Positions 16,074 to 25,173 of a DNA stretch of 64,000 nucleotides are shown one piece after another; the first letter of the stretch is position 1, and every line of letters starts with the position of its first letter. This DNA comes from Methanoregula boonei 6A8. GTDB taxonomy: Archaea > Halobacteriota > Methanomicrobia > Methanomicrobiales > Methanospirillaceae. Below the pieces are notes generated by a model, which had not been told where the DNA came from, searched no databases, and was given only the letters and a program-made list of their open reading frames with translations. The stretch covers positions 992,001 to 1,056,000 of the forward strand of contig NC_009712.1 of the NCBI RefSeq assembly GCF_000017625.1, in the 5' to 3' direction. Made by a program: the position numbers and the translations under genes.

Positions 16074-17018
16074 ATGTATGGGAACATGGCCAAGCCTTTC
16101 AGACAACATTATGAATCGTTTTTGCGGTATGCCCCGCTCAGTATCGTTGGGGTCTGCCTGTTGGCCAGTGTCGGCTGGATTGCCGCTTCTGATTACCTGA
16201 CCTATTACTTCGTCCGCGGCAACCAGAATTTTTTCATGATATCCATCGCAGCCGATCTGGCATATATCTGTTTTATCACGGTATTCCTGTATGTGGCTAT
16301 CCGGTATTACCTCAATGAGATCCAGACGGTAAACCGGCGCGCATACGAAACACTGAAACAAAGCGAGCAGGACTGCCGGATTACCAATCACAAACTTCAC
16401 CTGATGACAGATATCGCGTACCAGGATATCCAGAATAAGATCAACAGCGTGATCGCATTCTCCGATATGAGCAGGAGCAAGACCCCGGAGCAGCGCGAGG
16501 CATTCCGGCAGAAAGGGGTCCAGCAGCTTAAACAGGTTCTCGATCTCATCGCCAAGACCAAGGATTACCAGCAGATGGGGGTGGAGCGCGAGACGTGGGT
16601 TGATGTGCAGGAAACCGTGAAAACCCAGTGGGCCCATGTGGATTCGCCGCCGGGTGTCACCATGTCTGCGGACGTGCACGGGTTACGGATCTATACCGAT
16701 CCGGTGATCGAGCGCGTATTTTTCAACCTCATGAGCAATGCCATCAAGCACGGCAAAACCACGAAACATATCAGCGTATCCGTGGAGGAAACCGATGGCG
16801 GTGCGGTGCTCCGGTTTGAGGATAACGGGATCGGCATTGCAGCCGCACATAAACCGCAGATCTTCGAGCGGATTGTAGGCGGTCCCGGCAAGTTCCACCT
16901 GTTCTTTGTCAGGGAATGCCTGACCCTGTACGGGATGTCCATCGCAGAGACCGGGGAAGAGGGGAAAGGCGCCCGGTTTGAGATCCGCATCCCGTGGAAG
17001 ATGTGCCAGGTGGCATAA
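16074..17018 (+). CDS. membrane histidine-kinase-like protein lacking the phosphoacceptor histidine
   Basis: The 314-residue protein has two membrane helices (about residues 22-43 and 57-80), a coiled linker and a kinase-like core. In related methanogen kinases the dimerisation helix contains an RHDI-N motif; the aligned part here is AYQDIQNKI, with Gln in place of His. The ATPase domain keeps the N-box (NLMSNAIKHGKTTKH) and G1 (EDNGIGI), but the second glycine box is altered (GGPGKFHLFF in place of GxGLGL). It may therefore be a non-catalytic sensor or scaffold. The start is uncertain between 16074 and 16086, since neither ATG has a well-placed ribosome site. Confidence 0.75.
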   Translation: MYGNMAKPFRQHYESFLRYAPLSIVGVCLLASVGWIAASDYLTYYFVRGNQNFFMISIAADLAYICFITVFLYVAIRYYLNEIQTVNRRAYETLKQSEQDCRITNHKLHLMTDIAYQDIQNKINSVIAFSDMSRSKTPEQREAFRQKGVQQLKQVLDLIAKTKDYQQMGVERETWVDVQETVKTQWAHVDSPPGVTMSADVHGLRIYTDPVIERVFFNLMSNAIKHGKTTKHISVSVEETDGGAVLRFEDNGIGIAAAHKPQIFERIVGGPGKFHLFFVRECLTLYGMSIAETGEEGKGARFEIRIPWKMCQVA

Positions 17019-17822
17019 CCTTCTTTATCCTGTGTAATGCCCTTTCTCTGCCGACAGGCAGGACATCGGCAGTAACCGATCTGCCCTGTGTTGTTTTTTG
17101 GATCGGATTTGGATACTGCCCTGCCGGAATTAAAAACATCGGCAGCATGCCTGCCGGCCTATTGTTCCGTGATCTCCTGAAATCCGCATGCTGCCGCGTC
17201 CCTGCGGGCGGGTTTTAGCGTGATGCAAATGATGCGGTCTTCCCCAGTGCTTTTTTCCTGAGCACGTTGCATTCCGCCGACTTGTCGATAAGGATCGTCA
17301 GGTTTGCGAAATTATCATTCAATGTATAGAATGATTATTCGATAAAAAGAACAACCAACTTCTTCCAAAACAGGCCTTCTCTTCCCAGCCACAGCTCTAT
17401 ACCTGGCCCCAAAAGGGAAGATCCCCTACAAAAAAATAAGCCCAAATCAGGCCCGGATTTCCTCTTTCCGACCCGGCCCCCTCCCGGAAAAGCCCGTAAA
17501 ACGCCCGGATTGGGTTCGCGTGGAAAATAAGCCTGAAATGAGCCCCGTTTGCCGAAATTCGCCCGCTTTCGATGTCAGATATTGGCCGCCAAAGGCCCAT
17601 AAATCGAGGATCTTTTTGCCATGTAGTTTTTCCCGTCCGGGCCCGGATCGGCCAACAGAACGCGGCTATTGCGAAAGTTGTTTTTGGCAGATCCTCCGAC
17701 GTGGATTTAGGGGGGTGGCCGGGAAATGGGGGTAAAACGGACCGGTGGGGGTTGGTGGCGGCTTGGCCGGTCCTGTCACTCTGCCATAATCCTTATCCTG
17801 ATGCATCAGGAGAATATACGTG
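17019..17822. other. intergenic region holding a dispersed repeat
   Basis: No gene is supported here. The region holds dispersed repeat copy B (17413-17672) and, at 17314-17335, an AT-rich inverted repeat (ATCATTC and GAATGAT around an eight-base loop). It forms the left border of the defence island that starts at 18105. Confidence 0.6.
17413..17672 (+). repeat. dispersed intergenic repeat, copy B
   Basis: This is the same-orientation copy of the repeat at 10587-10849. The best-conserved blocks are CCCGTAAAACGCCCGGATT, TTCGATGTCAGATATTGG, GGCCCATAAATCGAGGATC and GGCCAACAGAACGCGGCTA. It lies 430 bases upstream of the restriction-modification genes, and a diverged, rearranged member lies on the far side of the island at 26660-26955. 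Confidence 0.8.
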
Positions 17823-17996
17823 ATGGAAAAGATCGGAAGAACAGGAATCCTTCTCGCGATCACCGGATTTATCGTGGCGATCGTCTTGTCCTGGCTGAAT
17901 TTCCTGTTTTTTATTTTCGGCATCATCCTGATCGGTGCAGGATTGATCTGCCTGCAATCCGATCCCCCGAAATGGACTGAATTACGCGGGAGATAA
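17823..17996 (+). CDS. small two-helix membrane protein (57 aa)
   Basis: A short frame encodes 57 residues with two hydrophobic segments (GILLAITGFIVAIVLSW and FLFFIFGIIL, running on into IGAGLICL) and a polar tail ending in KWTELRGR. GGAG lies ten bases before the ATG, and a GTG codon directly ahead of it could also start. Codon use looks like that of the neighbouring genes, with many wobble-position G and C. It sits between repeat copy B and the type I restriction operon. I do not recognise a family; small membrane proteins of this kind are common and usually uncharacterised. Confidence 0.55.
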   Translation: MEKIGRTGILLAITGFIVAIVLSWLNFLFFIFGIILIGAGLICLQSDPPKWTELRGR

Positions 17997-18065
17997 GTTG
18001 CCGCGGGTGTGTTGCCTGTGTTCATGACTTTCCCAATCAGAACCGCAACAAATAACGCTACAGAA

Positions 18066-18075
18066 TTTATAAAAT
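18066..18075 (+). promoter_or_regulatory. TATA box of the hsdRMS operon
   Basis: TTTATAAAAT lies 30-39 bases ahead of the hsdR start codon, the position expected for an archaeal TATA element on a transcript with a very short leader. It is embedded in an imperfect palindrome (CAGAATTTAT followed by AAAATCCTG), which could let a repressor cover it. Confidence 0.6.
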
Positions 18076-18104
18076 CCTGTATTATTCACCGGTCTTGAAC
18101 AGCC

Positions 18105-20786
18105 ATGAGCGAAGAGCCTGAGGTAGTGACGCGGAAAAAAAGGATCGATCCCCAGCTGAGAGCTGCGGGATGGACCATTGCACCCTATCAGGCAGGCATG
18201 GATCTCTCCCGGTATTCCCGGTACGCCCTTGAGGAATTTCCAACCACTAATGGACCGGCCGATTATGCACTCTGCCTTGACGGGAAGATCGTTGCCGTAA
18301 TCGAGGCAAAGAAACTCACGCTCGGCCCGCAGAATGTTCTCACCCAGGCCGAGCGGTACGCTCAGGGGATCTCCGGCAGCCCGTTCAATTATTCCGGGTT
18401 CCGCGTCCCTTTTATCTATTCAACCAATGGCGAGATCATCTGGTACCACGATCTCCGCAACTCTTTGAACCGGTCCAGCACGGTTTCGCATTTTCATACC
18501 CCTGACGCACTTGCTGAACGGCTGAAGGATAAATTCGAGTCTTCATGCCAGCACCTTTTTGAATGGGAAAATGTGCACCCGATGATCCGCCCCTACCAGG
18601 CCGAAGCGAACGCGGCAATCGAGCAGGCCATCCGGGACCGGAAGCGCCAGATGCTTGTGGCGATGGCGACCGGGACTGGCAAGACCTACACGATGGTAAA
18701 CGAGACGTTCCGGCTGATGGAATCCGGTGTGGCCAAGAGGATCCTGTTTCTTGTGGATCGCCGGGCTCTTGCTGCTCAGGCAGTCAAGGCGTTTGCGTCC
18801 TTTGAAGCACGGCCGGGGCTGAAGTTCGACAAATCGTACGAGGTCTACAGCCAGAGGTTTTTCCGGGAGGATTTTGAGGAGGAAGAGAAGTTCGATCCCA
18901 AAGTACTTCCCTCGAATTATCTTCTTGAGCCAAAACCCGGTCTTGCATTTGTTTATGTCTGCACGATCCAGCGGATGACGATCAATCTCTTCGGGCGTAA
19001 TGCGGTTTTTGGTTCCAGCGATGAACCGATCGATGAGGATGCCGAGCAGATGGATATCCCGATCCATGCCTTTGATCTCATTATTGCTGACGAGTGCCAC
19101 CGGGGATATACCGCTGCGGAACAATCGGTGTGGCGTAAAACGCTCGATCATTTCGATGCGATCAAGATCGGCCTGACGGCAACACCGGCGGCTCATACAA
19201 TGGCATATTTCCGGGAGATTGTGTACAAGTATGATTATGCCCGGGCTGTGCGGGAAGGATTCCTTGTCGATTACGATGCAGTTGCGCTTGATTCGAACGT
19301 GCGGATGAACGGGATCTTCCTGCAGGCCGGCGAGCAGGTCGGGGTGATCGATGCATCATCGGGTGCCCAATCGTTCGACAACATGGAGGACGAGCGGCAG
19401 TTTGATACAACTGAAGTCGAGCGTTCGATTACCTCGCCGGATTCCAACCGGAAGATCCTTTCCGAGATCCGGAAGTACGCAGAAGAGCACGAGCAGCGGT
19501 TCGGAAGGTTCCCGAAAATCCTGATCTTTGCCGTGAATGACCTGTCGCATACCTCTCATGCAGACCAGCTGGTGGATATTGCCCGGGACGTGTTCGGGAA
19601 AGGTGATTCGTTTGTCCAGAAGATCACAGGCAAGGTTGACCGGCCTCTCCAGCATATCCGCGAGTTCAGGAACCGGCCAATGCCTGCCGTTGTGGTGACG
19701 GTGGACATGCTCTCAACCGGTGTCGATATCCCGGACCTGGAGTTCATTGTTTTCCTGCGGCCGGTGAAATCCCGTATCCTCTTCGAGCAGATGCTTGGCC
19801 GGGGAACACGCAGGGGCGAGCGATGCCCGGATAAATCCCACTTTGTTGTCTTCGATTGTTTTGGCGGGACGCTGCTTGATTATTTCCGGCAGGCAACCGG
19901 GATCACCGCTGAGCCTCCCGAGAAGGAGACACGATCGATCGTGCAGGTCATCAAGGATGTCTGGGACAACCGGGACCGGGACTATAATATCCGGGTACTG
20001 GTCCGGAGACTCCAGCGGATCGACAAAGAGATGAGCGGACATGCCCGCGACCTGTTCGCTGCATATGTTCCGCTGGGCGACCTGAAACGCTATGCAAGCG
20101 ATCTTACCCATGCCCTCGGGCAGGATTTCACCGGAACGATGACCCTTCTCCGGAACCCGGCATGCCAGGACCTGCTGCTTCACTATCCCCGGCCCGAGCG
20201 CTCGCTGCTGGTTGCGTACGAGAATGTGGATACAGTCAGTTCCCGGTATTTGATCCGGGACTCAGCGGGACACGAATACAAGCCGGAGGATTATCTCACA
20301 GCGTTCTCAACTTTTGTTAAGGAAAACCCGGAACATATCGAGGCAATCCGGATCCTGCTGGACCGGCCAAAAGACTGGGGAACGGACGCACTCTCCGAGT
20401 TAAAGCAGAAACTTGCGGCCACCCGGTACCGGTTCACGGTCGAAAACCTCCAGATGGCACACAAGGTGCGGTACAACAAGGCGCTCGTGGATATCATCTC
20501 GATGGTAAAACACGCCGCCCGCGAGGAGGAGCCGCTCTGTACTGCAGAGCAGCGGATCCACCGGGTCTTCGACAAGATGTCCCTTGCCACCTCATTGACT
20601 CCCGAGCAGCAGCAGTGGCTCGATAAAATCCGTGAACATTTAATTGCGAACCTCTCAATCAGTAAGGACGACTTTGATAGCATCCCGATCTTTGCGAATG
20701 TCGGCGGGTGGGGCAAAGCGAACCGGGTCTTTGACGGGCAGCTGCCCGACCTGATCCGGCAGTGGAATGAGGCTATTGCAGCATGA
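18105..20786 (+). CDS. hsdR: type I restriction enzyme, R subunit
   Basis: The 893-residue protein has the N-terminal nuclease motif of HsdR (Asp53, then IEAKK with Glu67 and Lys69, and QAERYA downstream), a superfamily II motor with Walker A ATGTGKT at 188-194, a DECH box (IIADECHRG, about residue 330), TATPA as motif III, and motif VI QMLGRGTRRGE. The C-terminal part resembles the EcoEI-type R subunit that docks on HsdM-HsdS. It cuts DNA lacking host methylation after ATP-driven translocation. Its stop overlaps the hsdM start by four bases (ATGA). All catalytic residues appear present. Confidence 0.95.
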   Translation: MSEEPEVVTRKKRIDPQLRAAGWTIAPYQAGMDLSRYSRYALEEFPTTNGPADYALCLDGKIVAVIEAKKLTLGPQNVLTQAERYAQGISGSPFNYSGFRVPFIYSTNGEIIWYHDLRNSLNRSSTVSHFHTPDALAERLKDKFESSCQHLFEWENVHPMIRPYQAEANAAIEQAIRDRKRQMLVAMATGTGKTYTMVNETFRLMESGVAKRILFLVDRRALAAQAVKAFASFEARPGLKFDKSYEVYSQRFFREDFEEEEKFDPKVLPSNYLLEPKPGLAFVYVCTIQRMTINLFGRNAVFGSSDEPIDEDAEQMDIPIHAFDLIIADECHRGYTAAEQSVWRKTLDHFDAIKIGLTATPAAHTMAYFREIVYKYDYARAVREGFLVDYDAVALDSNVRMNGIFLQAGEQVGVIDASSGAQSFDNMEDERQFDTTEVERSITSPDSNRKILSEIRKYAEEHEQRFGRFPKILIFAVNDLSHTSHADQLVDIARDVFGKGDSFVQKITGKVDRPLQHIREFRNRPMPAVVVTVDMLSTGVDIPDLEFIVFLRPVKSRILFEQMLGRGTRRGERCPDKSHFVVFDCFGGTLLDYFRQATGITAEPPEKETRSIVQVIKDVWDNRDRDYNIRVLVRRLQRIDKEMSGHARDLFAAYVPLGDLKRYASDLTHALGQDFTGTMTLLRNPACQDLLLHYPRPERSLLVAYENVDTVSSRYLIRDSAGHEYKPEDYLTAFSTFVKENPEHIEAIRILLDRPKDWGTDALSELKQKLAATRYRFTVENLQMAHKVRYNKALVDIISMVKHAAREEEPLCTAEQRIHRVFDKMSLATSLTPEQQQWLDKIREHLIANLSISKDDFDSIPIFANVGGWGKANRVFDGQLPDLIRQWNEAIAA

Positions 20787-22216
20787 GTGACGTTGTCCAA
20801 AAACTGTGGGGGTTCTGCCACACCCTGCGGCATGACGGTATCGATTACGGGGATTATATCGAGCAGATCACGTATCTCCTGTTCATCAAAATGGCCGATG
20901 AGCGGGGCGTGAAACTTCCCGAAGGCTGCGACTGGAAAACCCTCATGGAGAAGTCCGGGACCAACCTCTCCGATCATTACGTGGACGTACTACGGACGCT
21001 CGGGCAGCAGCCCGGTCTTCTTGGCGATATCTTTGCCGGTGCTCTTTCGCGGTTCACCAACCCGGTGAACTTAAAGAAACTGATCGGTCTGATCGATGAG
21101 ACCGCATGGACCGAACTCAACGTTGACGTGAAGGCCGAAGCGTTCGAGGGGCTTCTTGAAAAGGCGGCGAGCGAGGGAAAGAAGGGTGCCGGCCAGTACT
21201 TTACGCCGCGTATCCTGATCCAGTCGATTGTCCGGTGCATGAAACCCGATCCCCGGAAGAAAGCGGATTTTGCGATCTGCGATCCCGCGTGCGGGACCGG
21301 CGGGTTCCTTGTCTGCTCGTACGAATGGCTGCTGGAACAGACCAAAGGCGGAGCACTGGATCGCGATGTGGCGAAACGTGTCCTGAAGGATACGTACTTC
21401 GGGCAGGAACTTGTTGCCCGGCCGCGCCGCTTAGCGCTGATGAACCTCTTTCTCCACAATGTCGAACCCGTGATCAAATACGGGGACTCGATCTACGAGA
21501 ACCCGGACAACCGGCGCTTTGATGTGGTGCTGACCAACCCGCCATTTGGGACAAAAGGCGCAAACCAGGCACCGGACCGGGATGACTTCGTGGTCTCCAC
21601 GTCCAACAAGCAGCTCAATTTCGTGCAGCACGTGATGACGATCTTAAAACCCGGCGGACGGGCGGCGGTCGTGGTGCCGGACAACGTGCTCTTTGCTGAC
21701 CAGGCCGGCGAAGTGTTCAAGGTACTGACCGAGGACTGCAACCTCCACACGATCCTAAGGCTCCCGAACGGCACCTTCACCCCCTATTCCCCGGGCACGA
21801 AAACAAACGTCCTCTTCTTCACAAAGGGTTTCCCCACCGAAACGATCTGGGTGTATGACGACCGGACGAACGTGCCGGGGATCACGAAGAAGGACCGGCC
21901 CTTAACACCCGAATATTTCGCGGAGTTCGAAAAAGTATACGGCGCCGACCCGAACGGCGGCTCGAAGCGCAATGCAGCTGACTCGAAAGAAGATCGCTGG
22001 CACTCGTTCCACCTCAGCGAGGTCAAGGAGCGGAACTACAAGATCGATTCGCTCAAGTGGCTCAAGGACGATTCGCTCGATGATGCAGACGACCTGCCGG
22101 AGCCGGAGGAACTCGCCACCGATGCGATTGCGGAGCTGCGGGGAGCGATGGACGAGCTCCAGAATGTTGTGGTGCTGCTGGAGAACGGTAATGGAAATGG
22201 AGCGAATGAACAGTGA
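20783..22216 (+). CDS. hsdM: type I restriction-modification DNA methyltransferase, M subunit
   Basis: The 477-residue protein has an N-terminal HsdM helical domain (ITYLLFIKMADERG, residues about 29-42), the S-adenosylmethionine motif DPACGTGGF (167-175) and the N6-adenine methyltransferase motif NPPFG (252-256). GQYFTPR at 138-144 is also typical. It methylates adenine in the sequence chosen by HsdS and forms the M2S core. It overlaps hsdR upstream and hsdS downstream by four bases each, so the three subunits are translationally coupled. Its GC-rich composition matches the host genome, unlike the recognition parts of hsdS. Confidence 0.96.
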   Translation: MSDVVQKLWGFCHTLRHDGIDYGDYIEQITYLLFIKMADERGVKLPEGCDWKTLMEKSGTNLSDHYVDVLRTLGQQPGLLGDIFAGALSRFTNPVNLKKLIGLIDETAWTELNVDVKAEAFEGLLEKAASEGKKGAGQYFTPRILIQSIVRCMKPDPRKKADFAICDPACGTGGFLVCSYEWLLEQTKGGALDRDVAKRVLKDTYFGQELVARPRRLALMNLFLHNVEPVIKYGDSIYENPDNRRFDVVLTNPPFGTKGANQAPDRDDFVVSTSNKQLNFVQHVMTILKPGGRAAVVVPDNVLFADQAGEVFKVLTEDCNLHTILRLPNGTFTPYSPGTKTNVLFFTKGFPTETIWVYDDRTNVPGITKKDRPLTPEYFAEFEKVYGADPNGGSKRNAADSKEDRWHSFHLSEVKERNYKIDSLKWLKDDSLDDADDLPEPEELATDAIAELRGAMDELQNVVVLLENGNGNGANEQ

Positions 22217-23586
22217 GCCTGACAGTTCCCGTTGCTGAAATTATCAATAGTTCAACAAATCCTCTACTTGCGATTGATCCCTCTTGGGAGCGCGTGCCTC
22301 TTGGAAAAATCGCAAAAGTACTGAATGGTTTTGCATTTAAATCAGAATTGTTTAACGATAAAAAAGGTACGCCTCTTATCCGCATTCGGGATATCGGAAA
22401 TAACAAAACAGAGTGTTATTATGACGGTGTATTCGATGAAGCATATGTCATACATCCGGGGGATTTGCTCGTAGGGATGGATGGGGATTTCAATTGTTCT
22501 ACATGGCGAGGTCCAAAAGCCTTACTCAATCAACGGGTTTGTAAAATTGAAGTTAATATTGAACAATACAACAGAAAATTTTTAGAATATGTTTTACCGG
22601 GATATCTGAAAGCTATCAATGAAAATACCTCTTCGCAAACAGTGAAACATCTATCGTCACGATCAATCTCTGAAATACTTCTTCCAAATCCTCCACTAAC
22701 CGAACAGCAGCGCATCGTCGCCCGTGTCGAAGCCCTCCTGTCGCACGTCAACGCCGCCCGCGAACGGCTGAGCCGGGTGCCGTTGATCATGAAAAAGTTC
22801 CGGCAGGCAGTGCTCGCGGCGGCGTGTAGTGGAGGGTTGACGGAGGGGTGGAGAAAGGAGAATCCGGATATTGAAGAAGCAAATAAATTAGTCAAACGTC
22901 TAGAATCTATAAGAAAGCAATTTAAAATCCGCGAAATTTCTTCAATAGATAATTTAGAATTATCTGACCTGCCAGATTCTTGGACTTGGATTCGTTTAGC
23001 TAATATTGCTATCGTAATGGATCCTGATCATAAAATGCCAAAAAGTTCAGACGGTGGAATAATCTTTATTTCTCCAAAAGACTTCAAAGAAAATTATCAA
23101 ATTGATATGACAAAAACAAAACGGATATCCGATGAAGAGTTTTTAAGATTATCTAAAAAATTCGTCCCTAGACCGTTGGATATTTTATATTCAAGAATTG
23201 GCGCAGATTTGGGGAAAGCAAGAAAAGCACCCCAAGATATCAAATTTCATATATCATATAGTTTGGCGGTAATCCGACAACTGGGTGAAATGGAAAATTC
23301 TGATTATTTGTTTTGGTTATTAAATTCAATGTTTATTAGGAATCAGGCATTCGAGAATGTGCGAAGCATCGGCGTTCCTGATTTGGGATTAAGGGATATT
23401 GATAATTTTATAATCCCCCTCCCACCCCTTGCCGAGCAGTACGAGATCGTCCGGCGTGTCGGTTTACTGTTTGAGCGTGCGGATGCCATTGATCGCGAGG
23501 TTGAAGCGGCGACCCGGCGGTGCGAGCGGTTGACGCAGGCGGTACTGGGGAAGGCGTTCAGAGGAGAATTAACGAGGAATTTATGA
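22213..23586 (+). CDS. hsdS: type I restriction-modification specificity subunit
   Basis: The 457-residue protein has two target recognition domains (about residues 15-160 and 245-400), each followed by a helical spacer with the usual LTEQQRIVARVEALL and LAEQYEIVRRVGLLF beginnings. Each recognition domain should read one half of a bipartite DNA site. Base composition is a striking mosaic: recognition domains (22240-22690 and 22850-23400) are AT-rich with many A-ending codons, while the conserved spacers (22700-22850 and 23420-23580) are GC-rich like hsdM. That pattern suggests exchange of recognition domains by recombination in the conserved parts. It overlaps hsdM and the next gene by four bases each. 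Confidence 0.94.
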   Translation: MSLTVPVAEIINSSTNPLLAIDPSWERVPLGKIAKVLNGFAFKSELFNDKKGTPLIRIRDIGNNKTECYYDGVFDEAYVIHPGDLLVGMDGDFNCSTWRGPKALLNQRVCKIEVNIEQYNRKFLEYVLPGYLKAINENTSSQTVKHLSSRSISEILLPNPPLTEQQRIVARVEALLSHVNAARERLSRVPLIMKKFRQAVLAAACSGGLTEGWRKENPDIEEANKLVKRLESIRKQFKIREISSIDNLELSDLPDSWTWIRLANIAIVMDPDHKMPKSSDGGIIFISPKDFKENYQIDMTKTKRISDEEFLRLSKKFVPRPLDILYSRIGADLGKARKAPQDIKFHISYSLAVIRQLGEMENSDYLFWLLNSMFIRNQAFENVRSIGVPDLGLRDIDNFIIPLPPLAEQYEIVRRVGLLFERADAIDREVEAATRRCERLTQAVLGKAFRGELTRNL

Positions 23587-24869
23587 CTACCCCAATTGAT
23601 ATGCAAAACCTTTCGCGTATTCAGGAAACAATACAAGTTGCAGTCAACTATTATTCTAACGATGACAGAGAAAAACTTGGAAAATTTCCATCAAGTCATA
23701 GGATTGAAGAAATTGTTTCAAGAAAAATAATCCAGATCCCTCGTGAAGAATTTCTTACATACTACCTGTTATTCAATAAAGGATCTGGCGTCCCTGAGTA
23801 CAGGAATTACCGTGCTGTATGTCAATATACAGCGGATGCACTTTCTGACATGCGGCATAAAATTCTTTTTAATGGCAAGTCGTTATCAGCAGCACCGCAT
23901 TTAACAGATCCACATTCATCTCTACCAGAACACTTGGGAGAAGCTGCAGGTTTATCTGTAATAAGTAGGATCCATGGCCTTATTGATGCTGACTGGTGTC
24001 CGATAAAAAAAATGAAAGGGGCAGATGCACAAAAAACTTTTGATTTTCAAATCGCAAGTACAGGAACCGACATCATTCAGGTAGAAACCAAAGGGAGTAT
24101 AGTCGAAATAAATTTTGAGAAATCTGATCCAATTTACGCACATAAATCAAACATTAAAGAAAAAAAACAGACATTAGACGAATTATCAAAAAATAATAAA
24201 GATCTAAATCGTGCAAATATTCGTTATGGGACAATTAGTGCTGTCGATCAACGCAAAGATGGAATTATTCACTGTTGGCTGACTGATCCTGAACCTGAAA
24301 TAATTTTGACGGATCCTAAATTACTTCGTCTCTTTATTCGATTGAGATTTCTATTGGGGTGGATCAGTTTCTTCAGCCCACGTTCCCATTTTTCAATTGC
24401 TCTTTCGACAAGAATTAATTGTTTAGAGAAAATTAAAAATCCCTTCGAATTAGATAAAATTCCTTTAAGGAAGGTCAATGGAGAAGAATTTAGCTATCAT
24501 CCATATCTATACGAAGAGCGAGAATTTGATTTTTTTAAAAATAAATCTCATGTTACCGATGGTCCCGCGGGAGGAATCGTTCTTAAAATATCTGAAAACG
24601 AATTGATGTTCTTTGGAATGCAGGAAGACCTCATTAGTATTGCAAATTACCAAAATTTCGAGGAAATTCTCAATTTCGACTTTCCATCTGATATCATCGA
24701 TAAAAAAGTTGAGTGTGTATTGCCGATAAAAACCTTCAAAGAATTGGATCTCAAATTATCGGACTTAGATTACGTAGGTAAAAATAGAGAATTTGTAAAA
24801 TTCTTTTTAAAAGGTTCATTGATCTACAACTCTTCCGGTCTCGTCTTTGGTCCGTTATCAGTAATGTGA
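23583..24869 (+). CDS. uncharacterised fourth gene of the type I operon, PD-(D/E)XK nuclease-like
   Basis: I do not recognise the family of this 428-residue protein. The ATG at 23583 overlaps the hsdS stop (ATGA), so it is co-translated with the restriction subunits. Residues 118-170 read as a possible PD-(D/E)XK core: helix HLGEAAGLSVISRIHG with Glu120, strand KTFDFQIAST with Asp154, then IIQVETKGS with Glu168 and Lys170. The rest has no motif I can name. The gene is strongly AT-rich, like the hsdS recognition domains and unlike hsdR and hsdM, which suggests that it entered or varies together with them. It could be an accessory nuclease, an alternative effector or a regulator of the system. 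Confidence 0.75.
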   Translation: MTTPIDMQNLSRIQETIQVAVNYYSNDDREKLGKFPSSHRIEEIVSRKIIQIPREEFLTYYLLFNKGSGVPEYRNYRAVCQYTADALSDMRHKILFNGKSLSAAPHLTDPHSSLPEHLGEAAGLSVISRIHGLIDADWCPIKKMKGADAQKTFDFQIASTGTDIIQVETKGSIVEINFEKSDPIYAHKSNIKEKKQTLDELSKNNKDLNRANIRYGTISAVDQRKDGIIHCWLTDPEPEIILTDPKLLRLFIRLRFLLGWISFFSPRSHFSIALSTRINCLEKIKNPFELDKIPLRKVNGEEFSYHPYLYEEREFDFFKNKSHVTDGPAGGIVLKISENELMFFGMQEDLISIANYQNFEEILNFDFPSDIIDKKVECVLPIKTFKELDLKLSDLDYVGKNREFVKFFLKGSLIYNSSGLVFGPLSVM

Positions 24870-24883
24870 TCTTAATAATTTAT

Positions 24884-25171
24884 TCAGATTATATTCCGGG
24901 CCTTGAGATGCGTGAGATATTCCTCATAACTCTTCGTGCAATCGATAAACCGCATCATCTCATTCTTTGATTCGAAATGGAGCTGCTTGTACATTACAGC
25001 CAGCAGATCATCGGATATATCCTTCAGATTCCCATGCTGGCCGATCTTTGTCCGGACATTCGTAATTTCATTGTTCGAATTCATCAGATAGAAATAACAA
25101 TGGTCACTTTTTACCCTGACAAAGCCCTTTTTCAGCGCAGCTTTCGAGAAATCGCGTTGCTTGATGGGCAT
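24884..25171 (-). CDS. HicA-like toxin candidate
   Basis: The 95-residue protein begins with KQRDFSKAALKKGFVRVKSDHCYFYL, which resembles the HicA double-stranded-RNA-binding-like fold (helix, then a GF-V-K strand and a Ser-Asp-His turn where HicA has its catalytic His). It is longer than classical HicA (about 60 residues) and ends with a helical tail (KDISDDLLAVMYKQLHF, then a Cys/Tyr-rich end). HicA toxins cleave mRNA. The gene begins two bases after a large protein with a HicB-like C-terminus, the arrangement expected of an antitoxin-toxin pair. It converges with the type I operon, with 14 bases between the stops. Confidence 0.6.
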   Translation of the reverse strand: MPIKQRDFSKAALKKGFVRVKSDHCYFYLMNSNNEITNVRTKIGQHGNLKDISDDLLAVMYKQLHFESKNEMMRFIDCTKSYEEYLTHLKARNII

Positions 25172-25173
25172 GA

